DNA of 64,000 nt from Streptomyces avidinii (GCF_014650695.1 NZ_BMVL01000005.1:124001-188000); one strand, 5' to 3'; positions 8,691-18,397 are shown, counted from the first letter of the stretch. The notes: generated by a model from the sequence alone, not told the origin. Program-made: numbers and translations.

Positions 8691-11600
8691 TCCCTCTGTC
8701 CCACGCCCAGCAGCGGCTGTGGTTCCATGCCCGCGACGGCGCCGACGGCGCGCTCTACCACATCCCCGTCGGGCTCCGGCTGAGCGGCGCCCTGGACCGC
8801 GCCGCACTCCGCGCGGCCCTCGCGGATGTGAGCGCCCGCCACGAAGCGTTGCGCACCGTCTTCCCCGACGAGGCGGGCCGCCCCCACCAGCGGGTCCTGG
8901 ACCCCGCGGATGCCGCCCCGGTGCTCAGCGTCACCGACTGCCCGCCCGCCGAGTGCGCCGGGCCGGCCGCGCGGGCGTCGTCCCGGCCCTTCGACCTGCG
9001 GACCGAACCGCCCCTGCGCGCCGACCTCTTCACCGACGGGGACGAGGACCACTACCTGCTCCTGGTCCTGCACCACATCGCGGGCGACGGTCATTCCGTC
9101 AACGTCCTCGTCCGCGACCTCGCCGCCGCCTACACCGCGCGGACCGCCGGCCGGTCGCCCGAGTGGCCCGAACTGCCGGTCCAGTACCCGGACTACGCCC
9201 TGTGGCAGCGTGAACTCCTCGGTCCGGCGCACGACCCCTCCTCCCTGCACGCCCGGCTGCTCACCCACTGGGCGGAGGTCCTCGACGGCCTGCCCGACGA
9301 ACTGCCGCTGCCCGCCGACCGGCCGCGCCCGGCCGTGGCCGGCCACCGGGGCGCGGTGGTGGAGGCGCGGACCGGTGTCACGGCCCACGCGGGCCTGGCC
9401 GCACTGGCCCGGGCGGGCCGCGCCACACCGTTCATGGCCGTCCAGGCAGCCTTCGCGGTCCTGCTCACCCGCCTCGGCGCCGGCACCGACCTGCCGCTCG
9501 GCTGCCCCGTCGACGGCCGTGACGACGAAGCCCTCACCGACCTCGTCGGCCTCTTCGTCAACACCCTGATCGTGCGCGCCGACACCTCCGGCGACCCCAC
9601 CTTCACGGAGGTGCTCGCCCGGGTGCGCGCCGCCGCCCTGGCGACGTACGCACACCAGGAACTGCCCTTCGAATCGCTGGTCGGACGACTCAACCCGGCC
9701 CGCTCGCCCGCCCGGCACCCGCTCTTCCAGGTCGCCGTCTCCGCCCAGCGCACCGAGCCGCAGATCCCCGCCTTCGCGGGCCTGGCCGCGCAGGTGGAGG
9801 CGGTGCGCACCGACACCGCCAAGTTCGACCTCACCCTGGAGGTCGAGGAACTCCACGACCCGGCCACGGGAGAACCCGGCGGCCTGGCCCTCGGCCTGGA
9901 GTACGCGAGCGACCTGTTCGACGAGGGGACGGCCCGGCGCCTCCTGGACCGGCTCGTCCACCTGATCGGCGCCGTCGTCAGTGATCCGGACGTCCCGGTC
10001 TCCGCACTCGACGTGCTGCTGCCGGGGGAGAAGGCCGACCTCCTGGAGCACTGGCAGGGGGCGTCCGTCGCCCCCGACGCCCGCACCGTCCACGGTGCCT
10101 TCGAGGAGCGGGCCGCCGCCCATCCGGACCGGCCCGCCGTGCTCTGCGCGGGCCGCGGGACCACGTACGCCGAACTCGAAGCGCGGGCCGAGCTGTTCGC
10201 CGGGAGTCTGCGCACCCTCGGCGTCCGCCCCGGCGAGGCCGTCGCCGTCCTCATGGACCGCTCGGCCGACCTGGTGGCCGCCTGCCTGGGCATCCTCAAG
10301 GCCGGGGCCGCCTACCTGCCCCTGGACGCACGGGCCCCCGGCGCCCGTACCGAGGCCGTGATCGCCGCGTCCGGGGCCGCCGTCCTCGTCACCGACGTCC
10401 CGGAGGGCGAGCCGCTGCCGACGGGCCCGCGCCACGTCCTGCGCCCGGACGCCGTCCCCGCCGACAGGGCCGCGGAAGCCGCGACGACCGGACCGGCCGG
10501 GCATCCCGACGCGCTCGCCTACCTGATGTACACCTCCGGCTCCACCGGCACCCCCAAGGGCGTGGCCGTCTCCCACCGCGAGGTCGTCGCCCTCGCCACC
10601 GACCGGCGCTGGCGCGGCGGCGCGCACGAGCGGGTGCTGTTCCGCTCCCCGCACGCCTTCGACGCCTCCACCTACGAGCTGTGGGTGCCGCTGCTGAACG
10701 GCGGCCTCGTCGTCGTGGCGCCCCCCGGAGACCTGGACGTCGACGGGCTGGCCCGGCTGATGACCGAGGAGAAGGTCACCGGGACCTTCCTCACCGCCAC
10801 CCTCTTCAACGTCCTCGCCGACCGCTGCCTGCCCGCACTCGCCGACCTGCACGAGGTGATGACCGGCGGCGAGGCCGCCTCCCCGTCCATGGTCCGCCGG
10901 GTCCGCGAGGCCTGCCCCCGCACCACCGTCACCAACGCCTACGGCCCCACCGAGACCACCACCTTCGCCGCGACCTTCGCCGTGGGCCCGGGCCAGGACG
11001 CCCCCGACGGGCAGGTCCCGATCGGCCGACCGCTCGACGGTACGCAGCTCCACGTCCTGGACGACCGGCTCGGCCTCGCCGCGCCCGGCGTCATCGGCGA
11101 GCTGTACATCGCGGGCGCCGGACTGGCACAGGGCTACCTGGGCCGGGCCGCGCTGACCGCCGAACGCTTCGTCGCCTGCCCCTACGGCCCCCCGGGCGCC
11201 CGCATGTACCGCACCGGCGACCTCGCCCGCTGGAACACCGACGGCCAGGTCGAGTACCTCGGTCGCGCCGACCGGCAGGTCAAGATCCGCGGGCTGCGCA
11301 TCGAACCCGGGGAGATCGAGCACGCCCTGGCCGCGCACCCGGCCGTGGGCCAGGCCGCCGTCACCGTCGTGGACACGGCCGCCGGCCGCGCGCTCGCTGG
11401 CTACGCGGTCCCCGCCGAGGGAGCCCCCGCCCCCACCCCGCAGGAACTGCGCGAACACCTGCGCGCCCGGCTGCCCGACTACATGGTGCCCACCACCTTG
11501 ACCCTGCTGGGCGCCTTCCCGGTGACGGCCAACGGAAAGACCGACCTGGCCGCCCTGCCCGCGCCGGACCCGGCGGCGGCCGGCGCCGCAGCGGCCCGCC

Positions 11601-11896
11601 AGGAGCCGCGCACCGACGACGAGCGCGCCCTGTGCGCGATCTGGGAGCGGGTCCTGGGCGTCGGGCCCATCGGCGTCCACGACAGCTTCTTCGACCTGGG
11701 CGGGCACTCCCTGCTCGCCACCCAGCTGCTCGCCGAGGTCAGGGCGCGGTTCGCAGCCGCCATCGGCATCCGCCAGTTCTTCACCGGCCCCACCGTCGCC
11801 GAACTCGCCGCGGCCCTGCCCGCCGCCACGGCAGCCGGCGCCGGCGCCGAGGACCCGCCGATCGTCCGCCGGGCCCGCCGCACCCAGACCGCCTGA
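8687..11896 (+). CDS. NRPS module, C-A-PCP
   Basis: 1069 residues; the GTG at 8687 overlaps the previous stop (GTGA). The condensation domain (residues 1-430) starts IPLSHAQQRLWF and has HHIAGDG; its N-terminal style fits LCL domains, which accept an L-configured donor. The adenylation domain (about 445-960) has YTSGSTGTPKG near 614, NAYGPTE and YRTGDLARW. The carrier domain has DSFFDLGGHSLLA, Ser near 1004. Reading the specificity pocket against GrsA by eye gives D-A-Y-F-M-G-A-T-F-(K). This is closest in style to aliphatic codes of the Val type, but that is a tentative reading. An LCL domain directly after a PCP-E gene is unexpected if the assembly order followed the gene order. Confidence 0.94.
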   Translation: MIPLSHAQQRLWFHARDGADGALYHIPVGLRLSGALDRAALRAALADVSARHEALRTVFPDEAGRPHQRVLDPADAAPVLSVTDCPPAECAGPAARASSRPFDLRTEPPLRADLFTDGDEDHYLLLVLHHIAGDGHSVNVLVRDLAAAYTARTAGRSPEWPELPVQYPDYALWQRELLGPAHDPSSLHARLLTHWAEVLDGLPDELPLPADRPRPAVAGHRGAVVEARTGVTAHAGLAALARAGRATPFMAVQAAFAVLLTRLGAGTDLPLGCPVDGRDDEALTDLVGLFVNTLIVRADTSGDPTFTEVLARVRAAALATYAHQELPFESLVGRLNPARSPARHPLFQVAVSAQRTEPQIPAFAGLAAQVEAVRTDTAKFDLTLEVEELHDPATGEPGGLALGLEYASDLFDEGTARRLLDRLVHLIGAVVSDPDVPVSALDVLLPGEKADLLEHWQGASVAPDARTVHGAFEERAAAHPDRPAVLCAGRGTTYAELEARAELFAGSLRTLGVRPGEAVAVLMDRSADLVAACLGILKAGAAYLPLDARAPGARTEAVIAASGAAVLVTDVPEGEPLPTGPRHVLRPDAVPADRAAEAATTGPAGHPDALAYLMYTSGSTGTPKGVAVSHREVVALATDRRWRGGAHERVLFRSPHAFDASTYELWVPLLNGGLVVVAPPGDLDVDGLARLMTEEKVTGTFLTATLFNVLADRCLPALADLHEVMTGGEAASPSMVRRVREACPRTTVTNAYGPTETTTFAATFAVGPGQDAPDGQVPIGRPLDGTQLHVLDDRLGLAAPGVIGELYIAGAGLAQGYLGRAALTAERFVACPYGPPGARMYRTGDLARWNTDGQVEYLGRADRQVKIRGLRIEPGEIEHALAAHPAVGQAAVTVVDTAAGRALAGYAVPAEGAPAPTPQELREHLRARLPDYMVPTTLTLLGAFPVTANGKTDLAALPAPDPAAAGAAAARQEPRTDDERALCAIWERVLGVGPIGVHDSFFDLGGHSLLATQLLAEVRARFAAAIGIRQFFTGPTVAELAAALPAATAAGAGAEDPPIVRRARRTQTA

Positions 11897-11915
11897 CCAC
11901 AGAAGGAACACCACC

Positions 11916-14900
11916 ATGAACCACCCGCCGTCCGCCGCCGCGCCCACCCCCGCCGCCGCGCCCACCCCCGCCGGCGCACCCACCTCCGCTCCCGCTGCCA
12001 CCCGCTCCCTGGTCGAGGACGTCCTGCCGCTCTCCCCGCTCCAGGACGGCATCCTCTTCCACGCCCTCTTCGACGAGGACGAACACGACGTCTACGTGGC
12101 CCAGTTGCTCCTCGACCTCGACGGCCCCCTGGACGCGGACCGGCTGCGCTCCGCCGCCGACACCGTTCTGCAACGGCACGCCAACCTCCGCGCCGGCTTC
12201 CTGCGCCGCGCCACCGGCGAACCCGCCCAGGTCGTCCAGCGCGGCGTACGGGCGCCCTGGCAGGAGGTGGACCTGACCGGGCTCGGCGCGAGCGACCGCG
12301 CCGCCGCAGTCGACACCCTCCTCGCCGAGGACCGGGCCACGCGCTTCGACCTGGCCCGGCCGCCGCTGCTGCGCTTCACCCTCATCCGCACCGGACCGCT
12401 GTCCCACCGGCTGCTGCTGACCTACCACCACATCCTGATGGACGGCTGGTCCTGGCCGGTCCTGGTGCGCGAACTCCTCGCCCTGCACCACGCCGACGAC
12501 GCGCCGCTCGGCCCCGTCACCCCGTACTCCTCCTTCCTGGGTCGGCTCCACAGCCGCGACACGGCCGCCGCCCAGGACGCCTGGACCCGCGCGCTCGACG
12601 GCCTGGAGGGCGGAACCCGCACCGCGCCCGTGTCCCCGCCGCCCGGCTCGGTCCTGCCCGACCGCGTCGAGACGTTCCTCCCCGCGTCCCTGACCGAACG
12701 GCTGGGCGCCCTCGCGCGCGGCCACCGGATCACCTCCGGCACCCTGCTCCAGGGCGCCTGGGCGCTGCTGCTCGGCCGCCAGATCCGCTCCGAGGACGTG
12801 GTCTTCGGCGCCATCGTCAGCGGCCGCGACCCCGAACTGCCCGGCGTCGCCGACATCGTGGGCCTGTGCATCAACACCGTGCCGGTCCGCGTCCGCATCG
12901 ACCCCGCCGAGTCCCTCGTCGCGCTGTTCGAGCGGCTCCAGGACGAGCAGGCACGGCTGATCGACCACCACCACCTGGGACTGGTGGAGATCCAGCGGCT
13001 CGCGGGAGCGGGGGAGCTCTTCGACTCCTGCGTCGCCTTCCAGAACTACCCGGTCGACGCGGCCGGCCTCGCCGCGCTCGGCGCGGGCGGGCTCCGCGTC
13101 ACCGGAGTGGACCCGTACGACGCCGCCCACTACCCGCTCTCGCTGACCGCCATCCCCGGCGACCGGCTGCGCCTGCAGATCGACTACCGGCCGGACGTCT
13201 TCGAACGGGACACCGCCCAGGCCCTGCTGGAGCGCCTGGCCCGGCTCCTGGAGGCCGTCGCCGAGGACCCCTCGTGCCCGGTGGACACCGTGGACCTGCT
13301 CTCCCCGGCCGAACGCCACCGCGTCCTGGTCGAATGGAACGACACCGCGCGCGACGAGCAGTACGCGGAGGTCGTCGAGCGCGTTCGGCAGCAGGCCGAG
13401 CGCCGCCCGGACGCCGTCGCCACCACCGACGACACGGGTCGCGAAATCGGCTACGCCGCCCTGGTCGCCCGCGCCGACGCCCTCGCCCTGGCCCTGCTCG
13501 CCGACGGGGTGCGTCCCGGAGACCTGGTCGCCGTACTCAGCGAGCCCACCGCCCGCGTCCCCGTCGCGATGCTCGGCATCCTGGGGGCCGGAGCGGCCTA
13601 CGTCCCCCTCGACCCCGAGGGCCCCGTCACCCGTACCGCCGACCTCCTCGCGAGCGGGGGGATCGCCCGGCTGCTGGCCGCCCCCGAACAGCGGGCCCGC
13701 GCCGAGGAGATCGCCGCCGCCGTCCCCGGCGGCCTGCCCGTCCTCGTGATCGACTCCATCGACGACACGGCCGCGTCCGGCGAGCGCCCGGCTCCGGCCG
13801 GCGGACCCGACGCCCTCGCCTACGTCTGCTTCACCTCCGGCTCCACCGGCAGGCCCAAGGGCGCCATGGTCCACCGCCGGGGCATGAACAACCACCTCCT
13901 GGCCAAGGTCGAGGACCTCGGCCTCGGCGAGGGCGACCGCGTGGTGATGAACGCCCCGCTCACCTTCGACATCTCCGTGTGGCAGATGCTCGCCCCGCTG
14001 ATCACGGGCGGCCGGGTCCACCTCGTCTCCCGGGACACGGCCCGCGACCCCGCCGCCCTCTTCGCAGACGCCGCCCACCGAGGGATCACCGTCCTGGAGA
14101 CCGTGCCCTCCTTCGTCCGCGCCGCCGTAGACCTGTGGGACACCGGGGTGCTGCCGCCGGCCCTGCCCGCGCTGCGCCGGTTCATCGTCAACGGCGAGGT
14201 GCTGCCGCCCGAACTGTGCACGCGCTGGTACGCGCGCCACCCGCAGGCCGCGATCGTCAACGCCTACGGCCTCACCGAGTGCTCCGACGACAACACCCAC
14301 GCCTTCATCGGCCCCGACGTGCACGCCCAGCTGGAGCACGGCCGGCTCCCCGTCGGCCGTCCGCTGCGCAACAACACCCTCTACCTGCTGGACGCCGCGC
14401 TCGCGCCCGTACCGCCCGGCGTGCCCGGCGAGCTCTTCATCGGCGGCACCGGCGTGGGCCCCGGATACCTGCGCGACCCCCGGCGCACCAGTGAGCGCTA
14501 CGTCCCCGACCCCTTCCGCGCCGAGCCGGGCAGCCGCATGTACCGCACCGGCGACCTCGCCCGAATGCGGGCCGACGGCCAGCTCGACTTCCTCGGCCGC
14601 CAGGACCACCAGGTCAAGGTCCGCGGCAACCGCATCGAACTCGGCGAGGTGGAGACCGCGCTGCGCGCCGTGCCCGGCGTGGGCGAGGCCGTCGTCGCCG
14701 TCGACCGGGACCACGCCGGCCAGCAGCGGCTCATCTGCTACTTCACCGGAACGCCCACGGCCGAGGAGGTCCGCACGGAACTGGGCCGGAACCTGCCCAA
14801 CTACATGGTCCCGTCGCTCTTCCTGCACCTGCCGCACTTCCCCCTGACCGTCAACGGCAAGCTCGACCGCAAGGCGCTTCCCGACCCGGCCACCGTGCAC

Positions 14901-15188
14901 CGCCCGGTCGGCCGGCTGCCCTCGACCCCCGAGGAGAGGACGGTCTGCGAGATCTTCGCGTCCGTCCTCGGCCTCCAGGAGGCGGGCATGGACGACGACT
15001 TCTTCGCACACGGCGGCCACTCCCTGCTCGCCACGCGGCTGACCGGACGCATCGGCACCGAGCTCGGGGTACGCCTGGGCATCCGCGACCTCTTCGAGAC
15101 GCCCACCCCGGCGGGCATCTCCGCCCGCCTGGCCGAGGCCGCCGCCGCTCCCGCCCGCCCCGCCCTGCGCCCCCGCCCCCGCCCGTGA
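11916..15188 (+). CDS. NRPS module, C(DCL-like)-A-PCP, acidic A-domain pocket
   Basis: 1090 residues; the ATG is preceded by AGAAGGA. An Ala/Pro/Thr-rich leader (residues 1-28) comes first, then a condensation domain beginning VEDVLPLSPLQDGILFHA with YHHILMDGWSW near 171. This opening is characteristic of DCL domains that accept a D-residue. The A domain has TSGSTGRPKG near 640, and the carrier has DDDFFAHGGHSLLA near 1032. The pocket read by alignment to GrsA is D-I-W-E-I-N-A-D-D-(K), with E278, D330 and D331. Three acidic positions would suit a basic side chain such as the 2,3-diaminobutyrate predicted from the upstream cassette (inference). The motif NAYGLTECSDDN is unusual but readable. 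The natural donor would be the PCP-E protein at 6873-8690. Confidence 0.94.
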   Translation: MNHPPSAAAPTPAAAPTPAGAPTSAPAATRSLVEDVLPLSPLQDGILFHALFDEDEHDVYVAQLLLDLDGPLDADRLRSAADTVLQRHANLRAGFLRRATGEPAQVVQRGVRAPWQEVDLTGLGASDRAAAVDTLLAEDRATRFDLARPPLLRFTLIRTGPLSHRLLLTYHHILMDGWSWPVLVRELLALHHADDAPLGPVTPYSSFLGRLHSRDTAAAQDAWTRALDGLEGGTRTAPVSPPPGSVLPDRVETFLPASLTERLGALARGHRITSGTLLQGAWALLLGRQIRSEDVVFGAIVSGRDPELPGVADIVGLCINTVPVRVRIDPAESLVALFERLQDEQARLIDHHHLGLVEIQRLAGAGELFDSCVAFQNYPVDAAGLAALGAGGLRVTGVDPYDAAHYPLSLTAIPGDRLRLQIDYRPDVFERDTAQALLERLARLLEAVAEDPSCPVDTVDLLSPAERHRVLVEWNDTARDEQYAEVVERVRQQAERRPDAVATTDDTGREIGYAALVARADALALALLADGVRPGDLVAVLSEPTARVPVAMLGILGAGAAYVPLDPEGPVTRTADLLASGGIARLLAAPEQRARAEEIAAAVPGGLPVLVIDSIDDTAASGERPAPAGGPDALAYVCFTSGSTGRPKGAMVHRRGMNNHLLAKVEDLGLGEGDRVVMNAPLTFDISVWQMLAPLITGGRVHLVSRDTARDPAALFADAAHRGITVLETVPSFVRAAVDLWDTGVLPPALPALRRFIVNGEVLPPELCTRWYARHPQAAIVNAYGLTECSDDNTHAFIGPDVHAQLEHGRLPVGRPLRNNTLYLLDAALAPVPPGVPGELFIGGTGVGPGYLRDPRRTSERYVPDPFRAEPGSRMYRTGDLARMRADGQLDFLGRQDHQVKVRGNRIELGEVETALRAVPGVGEAVVAVDRDHAGQQRLICYFTGTPTAEEVRTELGRNLPNYMVPSLFLHLPHFPLTVNGKLDRKALPDPATVHRPVGRLPSTPEERTVCEIFASVLGLQEAGMDDDFFAHGGHSLLATRLTGRIGTELGVRLGIRDLFETPTPAGISARLAEAAAAPARPALRPRPRP

Positions 15189-15285
15189 CGAGGCCCGACC
15201 GCGCCTGACCGGGCCCGTCCGCGCCCCGACCGCGCCGTGCCCGCCCCGCGAAGAGCCCGCCCGCACCCCAGGAGACACCACCACC

Positions 15286-16827
15286 ATGAGCCCCACCGAG
15301 ACCACCCCCGTGCCCCTGCGCATCGCGCACCGGGCCGGGATCGCACCCGAGGCCACCGCGGTCCGCGCGGCCGACGGGGAACTCACGTACCGCCAGTTCG
15401 ACCGGCGGGCCCGCGCGGTGGCCGAGGAGCTGCGCGCCGCCGGCGCCGGGCCGGAGGACACCGTGCTCCTGGGGGTGCGGCGGGGCATCCACTGGGCGGT
15501 GGGGCTGCTGGGCATCTGGTACGCGGGCGCGGCTCCCCTCCTCGTGGACCTCGACGCCCCCGACGAGCGGCTGCGCACCCTGCTGGAGGCCGCCGGCACC
15601 CGGCACGCGGTCGCCCCGGACACCTACGCGGCCGCGATCCTGCAACGGCGCACCGGGAGAGAGCTGTTCTGGGCCTCCACGACCACCGCAGCCCCCACGG
15701 CGGCGGCGCAGCCGCCCGCCGACATCGCCCCGGGCTCCCTCGCCTACGTGCTCTTCACCTCCGGCTCCACCGGGATGCCCAAGCCCGTCGCGGTCGGCCA
15801 CGCCGGACTCGCCGCCCAGGTCCGCACCCTGGCCGAGCGCTACGGGCTGACCGCCGGGGACGCGGTGCTGCAGTTCGCGGCCCCCGCCTTCGACGTCTGC
15901 CTGGAGGAGGCCCTGCCCACCTGGTGCACGGGCGGCACGGCCGTCTTCGTCGCCGACAACGTCCTCTCGCCCGCCGAGCTGGAGCCGTTCCTCGCCGAGC
16001 AGCGGATCAGCGTCGTCAACCTGCCCACCCCGTACTGGACGCAGTGGGCCAAGGACCTGGAGCGCGCCCCGCGGCCCCTGCCGGACGCCCTGCGCCGCGT
16101 GGTGATCGGCAGCGACGCGGGCCGGACCGCGGACCTGGTGAACTGGGCGGTCGCCGGCCACCCCCCGGTGGTGAGCTGCTACGGCCTCACCGAGTCCACG
16201 ATCACCGCCGCCTCCTACGAGCCCGGACCGGCGGAACTGGCCGCCTTCGCGGGCGACGAGCTGATCCCGCTCGGCGAACCGCTGGCGGGCGTACGCGCCT
16301 ACGTCCTCGACGAGGAGCTGCGCGAGGCGCCCCCCGGCGTCCCGGGCGAGCTGTACCTGGCGGGCTCCTGCCTGGCCCGCGGCTACCACGGCCGGCCGGC
16401 GCTGACCTCCGAGCGGTTCGTCGCCGACCCGTTCGCCGGCGCCCCGGGCGAGCGCATGTACCGCACGGGCGACCGGGTCACCCGCGCACCCGGCGGCCCG
16501 CTCGTCTTCCTCGGGCGCGCCGACGACCAGGTCAAGATCCGCGGCCACCGCGTCGAACTCAAGGAGGTGGAGGCGGCCGTGGCCGCCCACCCGGACGTGG
16601 TCGACGTGGTCGCCCGCGCCGTCGCGGCGCCCGGCGGACCGCAGCTGGCCGCCTGGGCCGCCGTCACCCCCGGCAGCCCCCTGACCCCGGACGCCCTGCG
16701 CCGCCACCTTCTGGCCAAAGTGCCCGGGTACCTCGTACCGGCCGCCGTGACACTGATGGAGCGGCTGCCGCGGACCCCCGGCGGCAAGCTCGACCCCAGG
16801 GCGCTGCCCGCGCCCGCACCCCGATGA
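15286..16827 (+). CDS. Free-standing NRPS adenylation domain
   Basis: 513 residues with a CAGGAGA ribosome site 10 bases before the ATG. It is an amino-acid-activating AMP-forming enzyme: LFTSGSTGMPKP near 159, CYGLTEST, YRTGDRV, a hinge region KIRGHRVELKEVE, and the A10 Lys in PGGKLDPRALP near the end. It has no carrier or condensation domain and ends just after A10. The pocket read by eye is D-V-E-N-V-G-C-I-T-(K); I do not assign a substrate. It is the only loader in the operon without its own carrier, while the PCP-E protein is the only carrier without a loader, so trans-loading is the simplest reading. Its stop overlaps the exporter ATG (ATGA at 16824). Confidence 0.93.
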   Translation: MSPTETTPVPLRIAHRAGIAPEATAVRAADGELTYRQFDRRARAVAEELRAAGAGPEDTVLLGVRRGIHWAVGLLGIWYAGAAPLLVDLDAPDERLRTLLEAAGTRHAVAPDTYAAAILQRRTGRELFWASTTTAAPTAAAQPPADIAPGSLAYVLFTSGSTGMPKPVAVGHAGLAAQVRTLAERYGLTAGDAVLQFAAPAFDVCLEEALPTWCTGGTAVFVADNVLSPAELEPFLAEQRISVVNLPTPYWTQWAKDLERAPRPLPDALRRVVIGSDAGRTADLVNWAVAGHPPVVSCYGLTESTITAASYEPGPAELAAFAGDELIPLGEPLAGVRAYVLDEELREAPPGVPGELYLAGSCLARGYHGRPALTSERFVADPFAGAPGERMYRTGDRVTRAPGGPLVFLGRADDQVKIRGHRVELKEVEAAVAAHPDVVDVVARAVAAPGGPQLAAWAAVTPGSPLTPDALRRHLLAKVPGYLVPAAVTLMERLPRTPGGKLDPRALPAPAPR

Positions 16828-18176
16828 ACCAGCGACCCGCGGACCCCGTCCGCGCCCAGACAAGGAACGCACCCGTGTCCGTCACCACCGACGAGTCCAT
16901 CGATTCCGTCCAGGCCGTGGAGCGCCGGCAGCGCAGGGACTTCCGTCTCTTCATGTCCTCGCACATCTGCAACGAGCTGGGCAGCAGCATCACGTACGTC
17001 GCCCTGCCGCTGATGGCGGTGCTCACCCTGGACGCCTCTGCGATGCAGGCGGGCCTGCTGGCCGCCGCGGAACACGCGGCGTTCCTGGTGCTGGGCCTGC
17101 CCGCCGGAGCGTGGGTCGACCGGATGCGCAGGCGCCGGGTGATGATGGCCGCCGACCTGGCGCGCGCCGTCCTGCTGACGGCGCTGCCGGTGGCCTACCT
17201 GCTCGACCTGCACTCGATGCCGCTGCTGTACGCGGTCGCCCTGCTGCTCGGCTGCGCCCGGCTGTTCGGTGACGTGGCCGACCAGAGCTACCTGCCGATG
17301 CTCATCGGCAAGGACACCCTGATCGCGGGCAACTCGAAGCTGGAGACGGTGCGCTCCGGCGCGGAGTTCGCCGGTCCCGGCATCGCCGGCTTCCTGGTGC
17401 AACTGCTCGGCGCCGCCGGGACGCTGGCCGGCCAGGCGGTCACCTCGCTGGTCTCCGTGGTGCTGCTGGGGCGGATCGGCGCCCGCGAGGAGAAGCCGGA
17501 GCCCGCCCCGCGCCGCCACCTGCTGCGTGACATCCGTGAGGGGCTGGGCTACGTCCTGAGCCACCGGATCCTGCGGCTCATCGCCCTCAACACCGCTGCC
17601 GTCAACCTGTTCCTCAGTGCGGTGATGGCCATCGAGGTGCTCTTCCTGACCCGGACCGTGGGTCTGCCGCCCGCGGCCGTCGGCTGGGTGCTGACGACGG
17701 CCACGATCGGCTCGGTGCTCGCCGCCACGGTGGCGGACCGGGTGACGCGGGCCGTCGGCGCGGCCCGGTTGACCTGGCTCTCCCTGCTGGTGACCATGCC
17801 CTTCGGGCTGCTGCTCCCGCTCGCCGACAAGGACTGGCGGATCGGCCTGTTCGTCCTGGGCTCGTTCGTCCAGTCGGGCGGCGTCACCCTGTACAACATC
17901 TGCCAGGTCACCTACCGGCAGACCGTCTGCCCGCCGCACCTGCTCGGCCGGATGACCGCCACCATGCGCTTCCTGGTGTGGGGCGTGCTGCCGCTGAGCG
18001 GCCTGCTGGCGGGGCTCCTCGGTGAACTGCTGGGCGTGCGGGATGCGCTGTGGGTGTGCGCCGCCGCCCTGTCGGTGGCCCCGCTGGTCCTGCTGTGCTC
18101 CCCGCTGCGCCGGATGCGCGAGTTCGAGGACGGGGCCCCGGGGCCCGGGGCCCCGGCCGGGCGACCGGCTCAGTAG
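16824..18176 (+). CDS. MFS transporter, probable peptide exporter (left cluster)
   Basis: 450 residues from ATG 16824, which overlaps the preceding stop. GTG 16875, preceded by AAGGAACG, is an alternative start giving 433 residues. It is a polytopic major facilitator protein with about 10-12 hydrophobic segments starting near residue 45. The loop GAWVDRMRRRRV near 95 matches the MFS loop 2-3 motif. The overall form resembles MFS permeases common in Streptomyces peptide clusters (MFS_3/TetA-like). As the last gene of the NRPS operon it probably exports the product or provides self-resistance. It converges with the small luxR gene and their 3' ends overlap by 7 bases. Confidence 0.9.
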   Translation: MNQRPADPVRAQTRNAPVSVTTDESIDSVQAVERRQRRDFRLFMSSHICNELGSSITYVALPLMAVLTLDASAMQAGLLAAAEHAAFLVLGLPAGAWVDRMRRRRVMMAADLARAVLLTALPVAYLLDLHSMPLLYAVALLLGCARLFGDVADQSYLPMLIGKDTLIAGNSKLETVRSGAEFAGPGIAGFLVQLLGAAGTLAGQAVTSLVSVVLLGRIGAREEKPEPAPRRHLLRDIREGLGYVLSHRILRLIALNTAAVNLFLSAVMAIEVLFLTRTVGLPPAAVGWVLTTATIGSVLAATVADRVTRAVGAARLTWLSLLVTMPFGLLLPLADKDWRIGLFVLGSFVQSGGVTLYNICQVTYRQTVCPPHLLGRMTATMRFLVWGVLPLSGLLAGLLGELLGVRDALWVCAAALSVAPLVLLCSPLRRMREFEDGAPGPGAPAGRPAQ

Positions 18177-18397
18177 CCCAGCCGGAAGGCGATGTGGGTG
18201 AGCTGGGTCCGGTTCACCGCACCGGTCTTGCTGCGCAGCCGCCGCAGGTAGGTGTCGACCGTGTGCGGGCTGAGCCCCATCCGGCAGGCGATCATCCGGT
18301 ACGTGTGCCCCTGCGCGAGGTAGGCGAGGACCTCCTGCTCGCGGGGGGTCAGGGCGGGCAGTTCCGGTGCGGGGGCGGTGAGTGTGGTGTCCAGCAT
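18170..18397 (-). CDS. Small LuxR-type DNA-binding protein (HTH only)
   Basis: 75 residues from ATG 18397, with GGAG 8-11 bases upstream. A longer in-frame start at 18469 would run across the inverted repeat and adds a Pro/Ser-rich stretch, so I prefer the shorter form. Nearly the whole protein is a GerE/LuxR helix-turn-helix: LTPREQEVLAYLAQG, then MIACRMGLSPHTVDTYLRRL. No receiver, PAS or ligand domain is present, in contrast to typical 200-residue NarL/LuxR regulators. It probably acts on DNA directly or by pairing with another protein. It is divergent from the regulator at 18642 across a perfect palindrome and is a candidate cluster regulator. Confidence 0.85.
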   Translation of the reverse strand: MLDTTLTAPAPELPALTPREQEVLAYLAQGHTYRMIACRMGLSPHTVDTYLRRLRSKTGAVNRTQLTHIAFRLGY

